The position numbers and the translations under genes were made by a program. The notes below the pieces were generated by a model. That model ran no database searches and was not told where the DNA came from. It worked only from the letters and a program-made list of their open reading frames with translations. A DNA stretch of 64,000 bases from contig CM060731.1 in assembly GCA_030704615.1 (NCBI GenBank), positions 248,001-312,000 of the forward strand, in the 5' to 3' direction. This document shows, one piece after another, positions 30,376 through 39,449 of the stretch (position 1 is its first letter; each line of letters starts with the position of its first letter). This DNA is from Takakia lepidozioides. Lineage: Eukaryota > Streptophyta > Takakiopsida > Takakiales > Takakiaceae.

Positions 30376-30916
30376 GCAAGGTGTGGCTTTTTCTTAATGT
30401 ACGAGGTGAAGAAGTTCGTCCATCCTGCAAATATGGGCTCTTGGCTCCTGTTAGTACCATGATTTGGTATTCTTCCTGATGTTTACAAGGTTCTTGGGAG
30501 ATTCAGCTTGGTCTTAGCAGGCCGTGTTTCAATCTCTGCCCGATCAGCTGCACCGTGGTGGTTCTCACAGACCAATCCGACATTACCTGACTACAGACAC
30601 AAGCAGCACACACAAGAGGTCCTCTTGGGTTCATGGTCAGTCAAATCCTCCATGGGCCATGACACAAGGTCGAGAACAATGTGGTGAGGGCACCTTCTTC
30701 TTCAACCTATTTCAGCCTGTTTTTCCCTCTCATCAGACTTGGCCCTGACCTGCATATTGAATTCTGTAAGTTAGCTCGTTGGCTTCTGAAAGAGGATCAA
30801 GAGAAGGAGTCCATAATGCTCTTCTGGCTCTTCTGGACATGTGAAGATGCTTTGTGAGGCAGGGAGACTGAAAGAGGCTCTACAGACTTTAACCAAAGAG
30901 CATTTCAGCAGATTCA

Positions 30917-31860
30917 GATATGTATGTATGTCTCTTGCTTAAGTGCATCAAGATGAAAGGTCTGGAAGCTGGAAAGCAGGTGCACACCCACATTATCCAA
31001 AGTGGATTCATGCCAAGTGTTTTTCTCCTCAACACCCTTGTCAACATGTATGTTAAGTGCGGGAGCATCATGGATGCTCACCAAGTGTTCAATGGAATGC
31101 CTCAACGATCTTTGATCACGCGGAATACAATGTTGGCAGGATTTACCAAGCATGGGTGTGGTAGGAATGCTTTGGAGACATATGAGCAAATGCTGCGCGA
31201 GGGGGTGAAGCCCAACCACATCACATTTGTTTGTGTTTGCAATGTGTGTGCAAGCCTGGGAGCCTGGAAAAGAGGAAAGAGGTCCATGGCGACATCTTCA
31301 GAGCTGGAATTGTACCAATGTTATTCTGAACAATACCCTGGTGGACATGTATGCAAAATGTGGGTGCATCGAGGATGCAAAGGGAGTGTTCAACACTTTG
31401 GCTGAACGTGGAGTGCGATGCTTGCAGGGTATGCACAGCAGGGACGTGGGATGGAGGCTTTGGAGACCTATGATCAAATGATGCGGGAAGGGGTGAAGCC
31501 TGGCCACATCATGTTTGTGTGCATTTGCAATGCTTGTGCAAGCCTGCAAAGAGGTGCATGGGGATATCATCAAAGCTGAATTGTACCAAATCATTCTGAA
31601 CACTGCCCTGGCAGCTCTGGAAAAGGGGAAAGGGCGACATCTTCAGAGCTGGAATTGTACCAAATGTCATTCTGAACAATACCCTGGTGGACATGTATGC
31701 AAAATGTGGGTGCATCGAGGATGCAAAGGGAGTGTTCAACACTATGGCTGAAGGAGATGTGGTGTCGTGGAGTGCGATGCTTGCAGGATGTGCACAGCAG
31801 GGACGTGGATGGAGGCTTTGGAGACCTATGATCAAATGATGTGGGAAGGGGTGAAAAAGG
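30917..31860 (+). pseudogene. PPR gene fragment carried in the CACTA element
   Basis: The longest intact piece, 30920-31405, reads GLEAGKQVHTHIIQSGFMPS, LLNTLVNMYVKCGSIMDAHQ, VFNGMPQRSLITRNTMLAGF and YEQMLREGVKPNHITFVCV, i.e. one complete PLS triplet. Downstream the frame breaks but repeats continue (NNTLVDMYAKCGCIEDAKGV, YDQMMREGVKPGH). There is no initiation codon in a plausible context, and several frameshifts are present. Codons still spell clean PPR motifs over 130 residues, so capture was not ancient. Confidence 0.85.
31291..31856 (+). repeat. Internal duplication of a PPR block, 345 bp apart
   Basis: Units 31291-31497 and 31636-31856 both start GACATCTTCAGAGCTGGAAT and are nearly identical over about 200 bp. 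They are separated by about 140 bp of more diverged PPR sequence. The likeness is far higher than between ordinary PPR motifs, so this is a recent duplication. Confidence 0.85.
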
Positions 31861-32020
31861 TGAATGCCTGTTCGAATACAGAGAGTAGCAGATGCAATTG
31901 AGCATAGGAATTAGTGTGATAATTAGTTGAGTTGGGTGTTTGCTGGAACAAATCTAGGCTGTCATTGTCAGATGCTAGCAGCAAGGCAAGGATGTATGCA
32001 TGATCTGTGCAGAGACATGG

Positions 32021-32153
32021 GAAAGGGAAAGGGAGATTGTCAATGCCGGATGTGCGGTTGGCCTGAAGACAACATCCATTTCCTGATACAATGTCGAGGG
32101 TATTCTCATGTCTAATTGCTGGGCAGCTCACACACAGCAGATTGATGCTTGGT
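32021..32153 (+). mobile_element. LINE family 1 fragment (C-terminal zinc knuckle)
   Basis: Encodes GKGDCQCRMCGWPEDNIHFL then IQCRGYSH, followed by bases for HTQQIDA. It is homologous to the C-terminal CCHC region of LINE copy B, with many substitutions. Confidence 0.75.
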
Positions 32154-32537
32154 GCCCAAAATAATTGCTTACATCAAGTCAAGTCCTACTTAGCTAATTA
32201 GTCCTACATTTGCTGTTAACATGTTCTTCTTCTGTTTGGGAGGCCCAACTGATGCACGACGGGGTTATGCTGGTGGTGTTTGGCCACTTGGTTTCCGTGA
32301 CAGCTTTCCGTAAGACAAACCCTGGCCTGCTGCTCTCTCCTCCATTTTCCTGCCTAGGTCTATTAGTGTGGGATGGTTGTATGGTGGACTCATCATTGTT
32401 CAAACTGCATGAAAGGGGGCAAGCAGAATCTGCAATATCGTAGTCAAGTAAGAAGAGAACTAGCATCAATATGGTTGCCCTAGAAATACAAACAAAAAAT
32501 ATTAGGCCCTGCAGACTTGTTGGACTTAGATTCAGAT

Positions 32538-32704
32538 CCTTGAAAATCTCTTCTACCCTCTTCCGCCATGACTTAGCCTGGTTGACAGGGCAGTCCTGCT
32601 TCCAAGATATAGAGTCGATTAACTTAGGATATCTGGTATTAGTCATACGTTGCAGCTGACCCCACCATCTGACCTCGAATTCATCGTGTCGGGAGTTTAA
32701 GGGG

Positions 32705-32747
<43 letters not shown>
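32538..32747 (-). mobile_element. LINE family 1 fragment abutting a GA microsatellite
   Basis: Bases 32538-32702 on the minus strand encode NTRYPKLIDSISWKQDCPVN, matching the thumb region of LINE copy B. The high-coordinate end, which is the LINE's 5' side, runs straight into a GA repeat (32704-32747). This is the same arrangement as at 10775/10776. Confidence 0.8.
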
Positions 32748-32753
<6 letters not shown>

Positions 32754-32764
32754 TTCTCCTGATA

Positions 32765-33200
32765 CCTTTTCGAAAAGGGCAAAGAAGTCCATGGTGACGT
32801 CGTAAGAGCTGGAATTGTATCAGATGTCATTCTGAACCCTGCCTTGGTGGACATGTAATTCAAAAGCGGGTGCAGCAAGGTGGTTTAACTAGATGTAGTC
32901 TTTTGACAATATGGCTGAACGAGATGTGGTGTTGTGGAACGTGATGAATGCAGGATATGCATAGGAGGGGTGCGGGATGAAGGCTTTGGCATAGAGACCT
33001 ATGAGCAAATGATGCAGGAAGGGTTGAAGTTGGACCAGATCAAGTTCGTTTATGTTTATAATGCATGAACAACCATGCAAGCAGCCCTCGAAAAAGGCAA
33101 AGAGGTCCATGGTGATGTTGTCAAAGCTAGGGGTATATCAGGTGTCATTCTGAACAGTACCCACGTCAACATGTATGTCAAATGTGGGAGCAACGAGATC
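32765..33200 (+). pseudogene. PPR gene fragment with many stops
   Basis: Multiple frames give GKEVHGDVVRAGIVSDVILN, YEQMMQEGLKLDQIKFVYV, EKGKEVHGDVVKARGISGVI and HVNMYVKCGSNEI. In-frame stops and shifts are frequent. It belongs to the same PPR lineage as the 27.3 kb and 31 kb pieces. Confidence 0.75.
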
Positions 33201-33559
33201 TGTTATTATTATTATTGTTTTTTTTCCTTTTGTCAAGCCGGGTGAGGGCTTCTACCCTACTACGTATTTGGGGGGGGGGGGAGAGAGGAGGTATGGGCCG
33301 GTTTGCTGCTGTCTCTCTCCCCCTACTTAGGCCAAGGAAGACGGGGGAGGGAGAGAGGCAGCAGCTGCTGCACACAAATCCCTTCCCCCCCCCCCCGGGA
33401 GAAAAGCGAGAGAAGAGATTCAGGTTTACTTCATGGAGTTTAAGACAACCATATGGTCAACCCTGAAATCTCTGGGACTCCGTTGTGTCATATTTTGCAT
33501 GTCGAATTCAGGGGGATCTCAACCTCTTTAGGAAGGCCTAGAATTTCTCTAACTTCCTG

Positions 33560-34319
33560 GTTATTGTTGATAAGTCACTTTTGGATGTGTTACGAGAGGG
33601 TATCAAGTCTGGCCAGATCCTTTCTTTGTACCGGGGACTTGCAACTAAAAATCTGCAGTCAGTCATTTCCCAATTCAACTACTTTTATATCTCTACCTCA
33701 AACAACTTTGGGGCTCCGCTATATGTGGGATCAGTTGCATGAGCTTGTCCCACGGTCAATTTCTGGGCGAGCCGACTCTTTGCTGCAGGCTTTTGAATTC
33801 GCTATTGTAGTGATGACTTTTTGCAAATTGCAATAGTGAGTTCATATGGACTCCCAACCAGGCAAGACTCAGTTGACCCTCAAGCGCTGAAGTCCTCTGG
33901 CTCTTATAGAATGAAAGTTCTGGGAATTATTTGTCGGAACTCTGGTTTGAAGACTACAGCAGTATCATATTTTTTGGGTAGGGTAGACTTTGTTAGTGAC
34001 TTACAGCATTCGCACAGGGTAATGATACTGTGCTTTCTTAGTCTAGAGTGGATTTGTGCTTGAGATTACAAAGCTGGCTATATGCACTTGCTTGTTGGTT
34101 CCTGTTGATTTATGCAAGCCAACACTGAGTTTCTGGCTGGCTGCAGTATACAGTCTTTGAGCAGTTGCGAGAGGGCCTGCTCCAGTCTAGAAGAGCTTCG
34201 CTCGTGGGCAGAGGAATTGTGTCAGATGCTGCTCCAATTGCATTGTCAGCCTTCCAAGCTTTTCTACTGGGAGCCTTATCCAAGACCATCGCAACTATTA
34301 TCACATACCCTGCCTTTCA
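33560..34319 (+). pseudogene. Peroxisomal adenine-nucleotide carrier-like gene piece
   Basis: Two blocks match plant peroxisomal adenine nucleotide carriers (PNC; mitochondrial carrier family, ATP import into peroxisomes). About 33569-33690 encodes [20 protein letters not shown], then [16 protein letters not shown]. 34147-34319 encodes YTVFEQLREGLLQSRR and LSAFQAFLLGALSKTIATII, ending TYPAF at a GTAAGC donor after a CTGCAG acceptor. The block between them (33.7-34.0 kb) is frameshifted: RADSLLQAFEFAIVVMT may be the third transmembrane helix region. First and last exons are absent. Retention of intron-like borders suggests genomic rather than mRNA-mediated capture. It lies inside the CACTA transposon. 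I am sure of the carrier family and less sure of the subfamily. Confidence 0.65.
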
Positions 34320-35101
34320 GTAAGCCCTCTCTGACCATTTCCTTCCTGTCTCTTGACTGCAGGCAGGAGTTGGGTGCCCTTGGAGGAAGGGATATCTGGC
34401 AGCGTGCATCATCCCGCTGTATCTTAAATCACAAGACTAGCCAACAATTACTACTGTCTGAATGGAAGTTTGAGCAGCAATGCTGAGGGATAACTCTGGT
34501 TGCACAAGGCCATTGTGGTGTTCTTTTTCATCTCGATCAAAAGTGCCTGTGTTTCCAAATTTGGGCAATTCATTAAGCAACAGTCTTTCACATGCCAGTG
34601 ACTGTTCACCAAGCATAGTGGTCAAGTAAGCCAAGCTCAGCCAAGTCAAATAAGCCATAGCAGGTAAGCCAAGCTCCACAGTTGCCGGCCAGCCCGCTGG
34701 TGTTCAGGTGGGGATGGCAGAAGCCAGTCCTCAATCGGGCGTGGAGCCCAAGCAAGGTAGTGGTTGTCCAAACGTGCCTACCATCAATTAAACTTTACTT
34801 CTTTTGCTACTGCTTCTCAATTTGGTCTTAGACTAACTTGGCATGAACTTTTCTTATCAGACTCGCAAGACACAGAAGAAGAGCAGCAGCAGGAGGGAGA
34901 CGGAGCACACTGTGGTGACGTTGATTTCTTAAGCCTAGTAGGTTGTTGCTGATCTGCAATTGGCATTGACTCAATGAAAGAGCTGTTTGCAGTTATACTC
35001 CTCAAAATGCGTTACTTTGCCTTGTCAGTTTAGCATAGAAGTATTGAATATCACCTTTAAAGAGATATTGCAATATGGGTACAGTCCACACTGTTATGAG
35101 C

Positions 35102-35359
35102 GCCCTCCTCAACATTTGCTTTAAGTCGGTTGATTTGTGAGAGTTGCATGACCCAAGTTTTGTGATTTTTCCCATATCCCGACCCGTGGCCGACCCGCGG
35201 GATATGGGAAAAATCACTAAACTTGGGTCATGCAACTCTCACAAATCACTGCCTCATCCTGTATCTAATCAGGGTTGTGCATCCAACCTACATTCAACCA
35301 TAATGTATAACCGCAATTTTGTCATGATCAACCGACTTAAAGCAAATGTTGAGGAGGGC
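35102..35359. repeat. Compound foldback: nested inverted repeats
   Basis: Outer arms 35102-35134 and 35327-35359 are perfect 33-bp inverted repeats. Inner arms 35131-35181 and 35198-35248 are 51-bp inverted repeats with one mismatch around a 16-base loop rich in GACCCG. About 78 unpaired bases separate the inner right arm from the outer right arm. A transcript would form a long hairpin. Confidence 0.95.
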
Positions 35360-36339
35360 AACTTCTGGGTGAATAAACCCTAAGTCATTGAGGAGCAATA
35401 ATCAGGTAGAAGTCATAGTTTTTGTGTTTCCACAAGTGTATTCTCTCTTGTTCTTATTGTTCGTCCTCACACCTAGTAGAGGGCCTCAGGTCTGTTGTGG
35501 TATGACTTGTCTCAGGTTTTGGTAGTAGAAATGATCCCACTCAGGGTAACAATTGTTCAGCTATCATTTAGGAAAGATGAGATAGTTAATGCCAAGCTAA
35601 TGAAAGGAACACATCGGAAGCTGGACCTGTTCGTTGGACTAAAGCGAGGATTGGTGTGTCACAGCTTGTTACCAGATCGAAAGCTGAAATACCTTGCTCA
35701 ACAGCCCCTGACAGCTTTGCATTCCTCAAAGGAGGTGGATTATGTGCTACTCTACTGGTACTGGGAGGACTGCCTGAAACGCAGGTGTGCCATGCAAATG
35801 TTTCGATTGTAGGATGTTTGTCAAGTAATATAACAAGCATGGATCATTGTAAGACTTGAAAGATGAGGGGTGTTGATTGTTGTTAAGTATGACTTGTAGT
35901 GCTCTTCAGCACTTCCCGGGTTGCAATCCAGAGTAAACTACTGTCAGACAAGTTTTAACAAGGCACCAGGAGGGGTTTGAAAGGAGGCTTTAAGCTGGTC
36001 AACATTTGGAGTTCGAATTGCCATTGGGCTTAATATGAACATTTCAATGAAGCGTCATTTGGAAACCGTTTGGTAGCAAGTAGATCTATGCGCAATGTTG
36101 CATGCCTTTGCCATGCTGCTGCTTCTGTTCGTGTGCAGGGTCTGTATACTGATTTTGTGTATGTGTAGTATGTACGCATGTATGGAATTTTAGAATTGCA
36201 GTATGTTCCTATGAGCAGCACTACATTTCCAGGAGTGTACACAATGTCACAGTTTGACATGCAGAAGCACAGTCAGAGTGTGAACAATCCCTCACCCTAG
36301 ACTCCCAAAATCTGTGAACTTTCCCACCCACATGTGGAA

Positions 36340-36720
36340 TCACCCACATTGGCGTCATGTGGCCACAACCACCTCCTCGCACATGTCATTTGCGTCCTCA
36401 CTCCACGTGGCCCCCCTGGTTTTCCATAACCCACGGCCCCCCCTAGTTTTCCATAATCCACGTGTCATCCCCAAATTATTCCACGTGGCCCCCACAACCA
36501 TGTCCAAAAATTCACGTGTCATCCCCCTATTATTCCACGTACCCCCTACGCCATGTTCAAAATGCCACATGTCATTGCGACATTATTCCATGTCGCGTGG
36601 CAGGAGCGATCCAGGGCTGCCACGTGCCGTCTCCTCCACGTGGCACGTGGCAATGTCCAGATGGCGCGCCATGTGCGCATGTCCAGGTGGCATGACACGA
36701 TGGCATGCCCAAGTGGCCAG
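36340..36720. promoter_or_regulatory. Dense CACGTG (G-box core) cluster in the CACTA subterminal region
   Basis: Many CCACGTGGC, CACGTGTCAT and variant (CACATGTCAT, CCATGTC) motifs repeat at irregular spacing. At least six exact CACGTG cores occur in about 250 bp. The block lies 190-570 bp from the right CACTA end. The left subterminal region has the related ATGACACATGTG in opposite orientation. In En/Spm elements, subterminal repeats bind transposase, so that is the likeliest role. Use as a bZIP/bHLH site is an alternative. Confidence 0.55.
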
Positions 36721-36881
36721 CCACGACCACCATTGTCCATGTCAGCTGTGGACAAAGTGTGGCATGGTCGTTTCCACAGAGCCACCGTTTGCAACAGGTG
36801 TCTGAATCTTCACGTCTGTTTACACACTTGATGAGGGTGTGACCCCTGGCTGTTTTCACACCAAATTGTGTGAATTAGAAC

Positions 36882-36909
36882 ATGGCAAAAACCAGTTTCT
36901 GTTGTAGTG
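36882..36909 (-). repeat. Right TIR of the CACTA element
   Basis: Read on the minus strand it starts CACTACAACAGAAACTGG and continues TTTTTGCCAT. The adjacent GAT (36910-36912) duplicates 29220-29222. Confidence 0.92.
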
Positions 36910-36912
36910 GAT

Positions 36913-38370
36913 CAACTACCCGATGCTAGTCTATTCGCAGTAGAACTGCGGGCTGATGATTGGTTAGATTGGCAGTGACCAATCAGATACTATTTGACTC
37001 ATGGACAGTGCCCACCTAGTTATGGGAAGGAGCAGAGAAAAAGAATAGCCATCAAGGCTTTACCATACTCTATGATAGGATGAAAACTTTATAAGCTAGG
37101 ACCTGATGGAATACTGAAGAGATGCTTGTACCATCATGAAGTTAATAAAGTCTTGGAAGAAACTCATAAAGGAGTGGCTAGAGGACATTTTGGAGAAGAC
37201 ACTACCAGTAGAAAAAAATATTACTTGCAGGATACTGGTGGCCTACATTATTCAAGGATGTACAGAATTTTTGCAAGAGCTGTGATGAGTGTCAGAGGCT
37301 AGGACCTTTGCAGAGATCTAGGAAGATGGCTTTGCATCCTACAATGCCTACTGAACCATTCCAAGAATGGGGATTGGATTTTGTTGGCCCAATCAACCCA
37401 CCAGCCAGGAACACCCAGAACAAGTATATAGTCACAGCGACAGATTATAAAGTATGACGCCTCCCGAAGGGAGCGTAACTTATGGTGTCTCTTCACCACA
37501 AGGGCTACTGCCTTCCAGCTGAAAGGTGGACACCTTCATGACACACCAGACCGTGGTTTGAACCCACAACCACATCCAACGTGGTATGTGCCCATTACCA
37601 CTGGGCTACATGTTGGTTGTCGCCACAGATTATACTACTAAGTGGGTAGAAGCCAAAGCAATGCGAGATAACACAACGAAATCTACAGCTAGATTTCTTT
37701 ATGAGAACATAATCACAAGATTTGGTTTCCCCTTAGAATTCCTCAGTGATCAAGGGAGTCATTCATCAATGAGACTTTTGAACTACTGACCAAGGAATTT
37801 ATGATTGTGCACAGGAAGAGTACAACCTATTACCCACAGGGCAATGGGCAAGCAGAGGCCACCAACAAGATATTGTGCACTATCCTTGCTAAGATAGTCA
37901 ATGCTAACAGAACAGATTGGGATACAAAGTTGTTAACAGCTTTGTGGTCTTACAAGACTTCATACAAAGTCACTACAAAGTATACACCATTTCAATTAGT
38001 CTATGGCATGGAAGCCCTACTTCCCGTGGAATTCTTGTTACCTACCATGAGAACTGAATGGGGAAGGAGAATAGAATTGGAAGATTCAATTAAAGTAAGG
38101 AAACATGAACTATATCATGTAGAAGAAGTTTGTGCTGATGCAGTAGATAACATGACCAGAATTCAGATGAAAAGGAAAGATCGGTTTGATGAAGGCAAAT
38201 TTTTAAGACATGAGACTTGGTACTGTGGTTGCAGAAGAAGGGAGAGATTAAATCTTCTAAGCTTAAGTCACCATGGAAGGGACCTTATGTCATACAGAAG
38301 ATGTATGATAACAATACAGCCATATTACAAACGATTAACAAATAAATGCTTAGTAGAGTCAATGCCAACA
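36913..38370 (+). pseudogene. Ty3/gypsy integrase region, split by a SINE
   Basis: Continues the pol frame from 29222: QLPDASLFAVELRADDW, zinc-finger region (HHEVN...HKGVARGHFGEDTT...CKSCDECQ), then the integrase core. The three catalytic positions are visible as TATDYTTKW, FLSDQGS and GNGQAEATNK. Lesions: a stop in MIG*KLYKL, an extra A in the A-run before 37220, the SINE at 37450-37624, and a one-base deletion at about 37763 (SHSSMR instead of a continuous frame). The C-terminal part ends near 38370 (KSPWKGPYVIQKMYDNNTA). No chromodomain was found here. Confidence 0.88.
37450..37624 (-). mobile_element. tRNA-derived SINE
   Basis: A 175-bp insert inside the integrase codons, flanked by the 10-bp direct repeat ACAGATTATA (37440-37449 and 37625-37634). 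On the minus strand it has a Pol III A box (TAGCCCAGTGG, complement of 37598-37608) and B box (GGGTTCAAACC, complement of 37555-37565) at normal tRNA spacing. A tRNA-unrelated body follows, ending in a CTCCC-TTCG-GGAG hairpin and a short T-rich tail. Removing it with one repeat restores ACA GAT TAT ACT ACT AAG. Confidence 0.9.
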
Positions 38371-38599
38371 AATTAAAGGGATACAGTGGTATCCATGATA
38401 GACCATTACAACATGATTTGAATTTCAAAGCAGAGAATGAGCAACAGACTACACCACCACCACCACCAGAGCATGAAGTGCATGTCATGATGCCTCATAT
38501 GCATGGTCATACGAGAGAACACAGGGGTTCTCACAACCAGCACAGGCCAGCATAGGCCACACAGGTAGACACGAGTTAACAACGGCGAAGTGGCCAAGA

Positions 38600-39442
38600 A
38601 GTAAAAAAAACAGTTTGGGAGTCAAACTCGGAGAATTTGCCACGGGGCCAAAAAGAAACGGGAGAGTGTTTGAACTCAAACACGTGGCTTAAGGCGCATG
38701 GCTCTCCGCATTGCATATACTACAATAACGAGCGCCATCACACTAAAAGACAAACTGGGCCGCCGAAGTACCCGCCCGGTACTTCAGCCGAAATCTATCA
38801 CAAACCAATAAATGCATCGAGGGGACAGGAGAAGAAAAACCTTACGCGATCGGCAAAGGGTAATCTTTGCCGAATATATACTCATGTTGGTCATTCAAGA
38901 ATGGAATATGAAAAGAACAGGGTAATATTGAAAAATTACCTAATGACCCCACGGCCAATCAGCAACGAGAATTCTGTTGCGGGAACTCCATTAAAGAAAC
39001 AAGAACAAGAAGTTAAGAAAATTATGTGCGACAGAATTGGTGTTATCCCGGATAACCATTGCCTCGGAGGAGCAATCAAGACTATGGCCCTACAGCTATG
39101 GCGGGCATTACGGACTACACGTTAGCTCTACTCCTTACGCAGTGGCACAAGGAAGGACAAGACGAGCGTACCTTCTCTCTCAACCATTGTTTGCAAGCCC
39201 TGCAGGCTTACACACATTTGTCTGTTCCATTTTGCGCAAACCATACTTTCATGTTGTACGCGTTGCAGAGCTTCTTGCAACTATTCCAAACAAGACCTTC
39301 TTATTTGGTTGGTATGAAGCGAATCAGAGATATGGAGGACATGTGGGTGAAGAGCACACAGGTATTTCAAAAGCAGAACATTGCCGCTCCAGAGGCAAAG
39401 AAAAAGAAGAAGAAGAAGACTACGGCCTAAACCGGCGTAACT
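38600..39442 (+). CDS. Unrecognised open frames, possibly a decayed gene
   Basis: Frame 38637-39125 and the overlapping frame 39059-39430 contain protein-like sequence (TDYTLALLLTQWHKEGQDER, LNHCLQALQAYTHLSVPFCA, MLYALQSFLQLFQTRPSYLV) ending in a lysine-rich tail with seven consecutive lysines and TTA. I do not recognise the family. A basic tail on a small helical protein would fit a retroelement ORF1 or a nuclear protein, but that is speculation. It lies between the end of the gypsy element and a LINE family 2 fragment. Confidence 0.3.
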
Positions 39443-39449
39443 AAGAGTC

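Larger units (their letters stand above)
29223..36909. mobile_element. Non-autonomous CACTA (En/Spm) transposon carrying captured gene fragments
   Basis: Termini are CACTACAAGAAGAATTGG... at 29223 and, read inward from 36909 on the minus strand, CACTACAACAGAAACTGG.... The TIRs are about 28 bp with five mismatches. The 3-bp direct duplication GAT flanks it (29220-29222 and 36910-36912), which is diagnostic for CACTA elements. Excision restores the gypsy reading frame (GTG GAC GAT CAA CTA CCC). No TNP2/TnpD-like transposase was found. Cargo: a coiled-coil/PPR chimera (29.75-30.0 kb), PPR blocks (30.9-31.9, 32.8-33.2 kb), LINE fragments, a carrier gene piece (33.6-34.3 kb), a compound foldback (35.1-35.36 kb) and a CACGTG-rich subterminal block (36.34-36.72 kb). 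The stretches 33.2-33.56, 34.32-35.1 and 35.4-36.3 kb hold nothing I can name. Confidence 0.92.
28509..38460 (+). mobile_element. 5'-truncated Ty3/gypsy retrotransposon with two nested insertions
   Basis: pol sequence runs from the RT C-terminal end at about 28509 through RNase H to 29222. It continues at 36913 with the rest of the polyprotein through integrase to about 38460. Between lies a CACTA transposon (29223-36909) plus its GAT target duplication. A SINE (37450-37624) splits the integrase. Across each junction the frame is restored when insert and one duplication copy are ignored. gag, protease, most of RT and both LTRs were not found. Confidence 0.9.

Noticed and set aside
36546-36860. 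Overlapping long frames in the CACGTG block as proteins
   Set aside because: Open frames arise on both strands from the repeated, stop-poor motif composition and show no domain.
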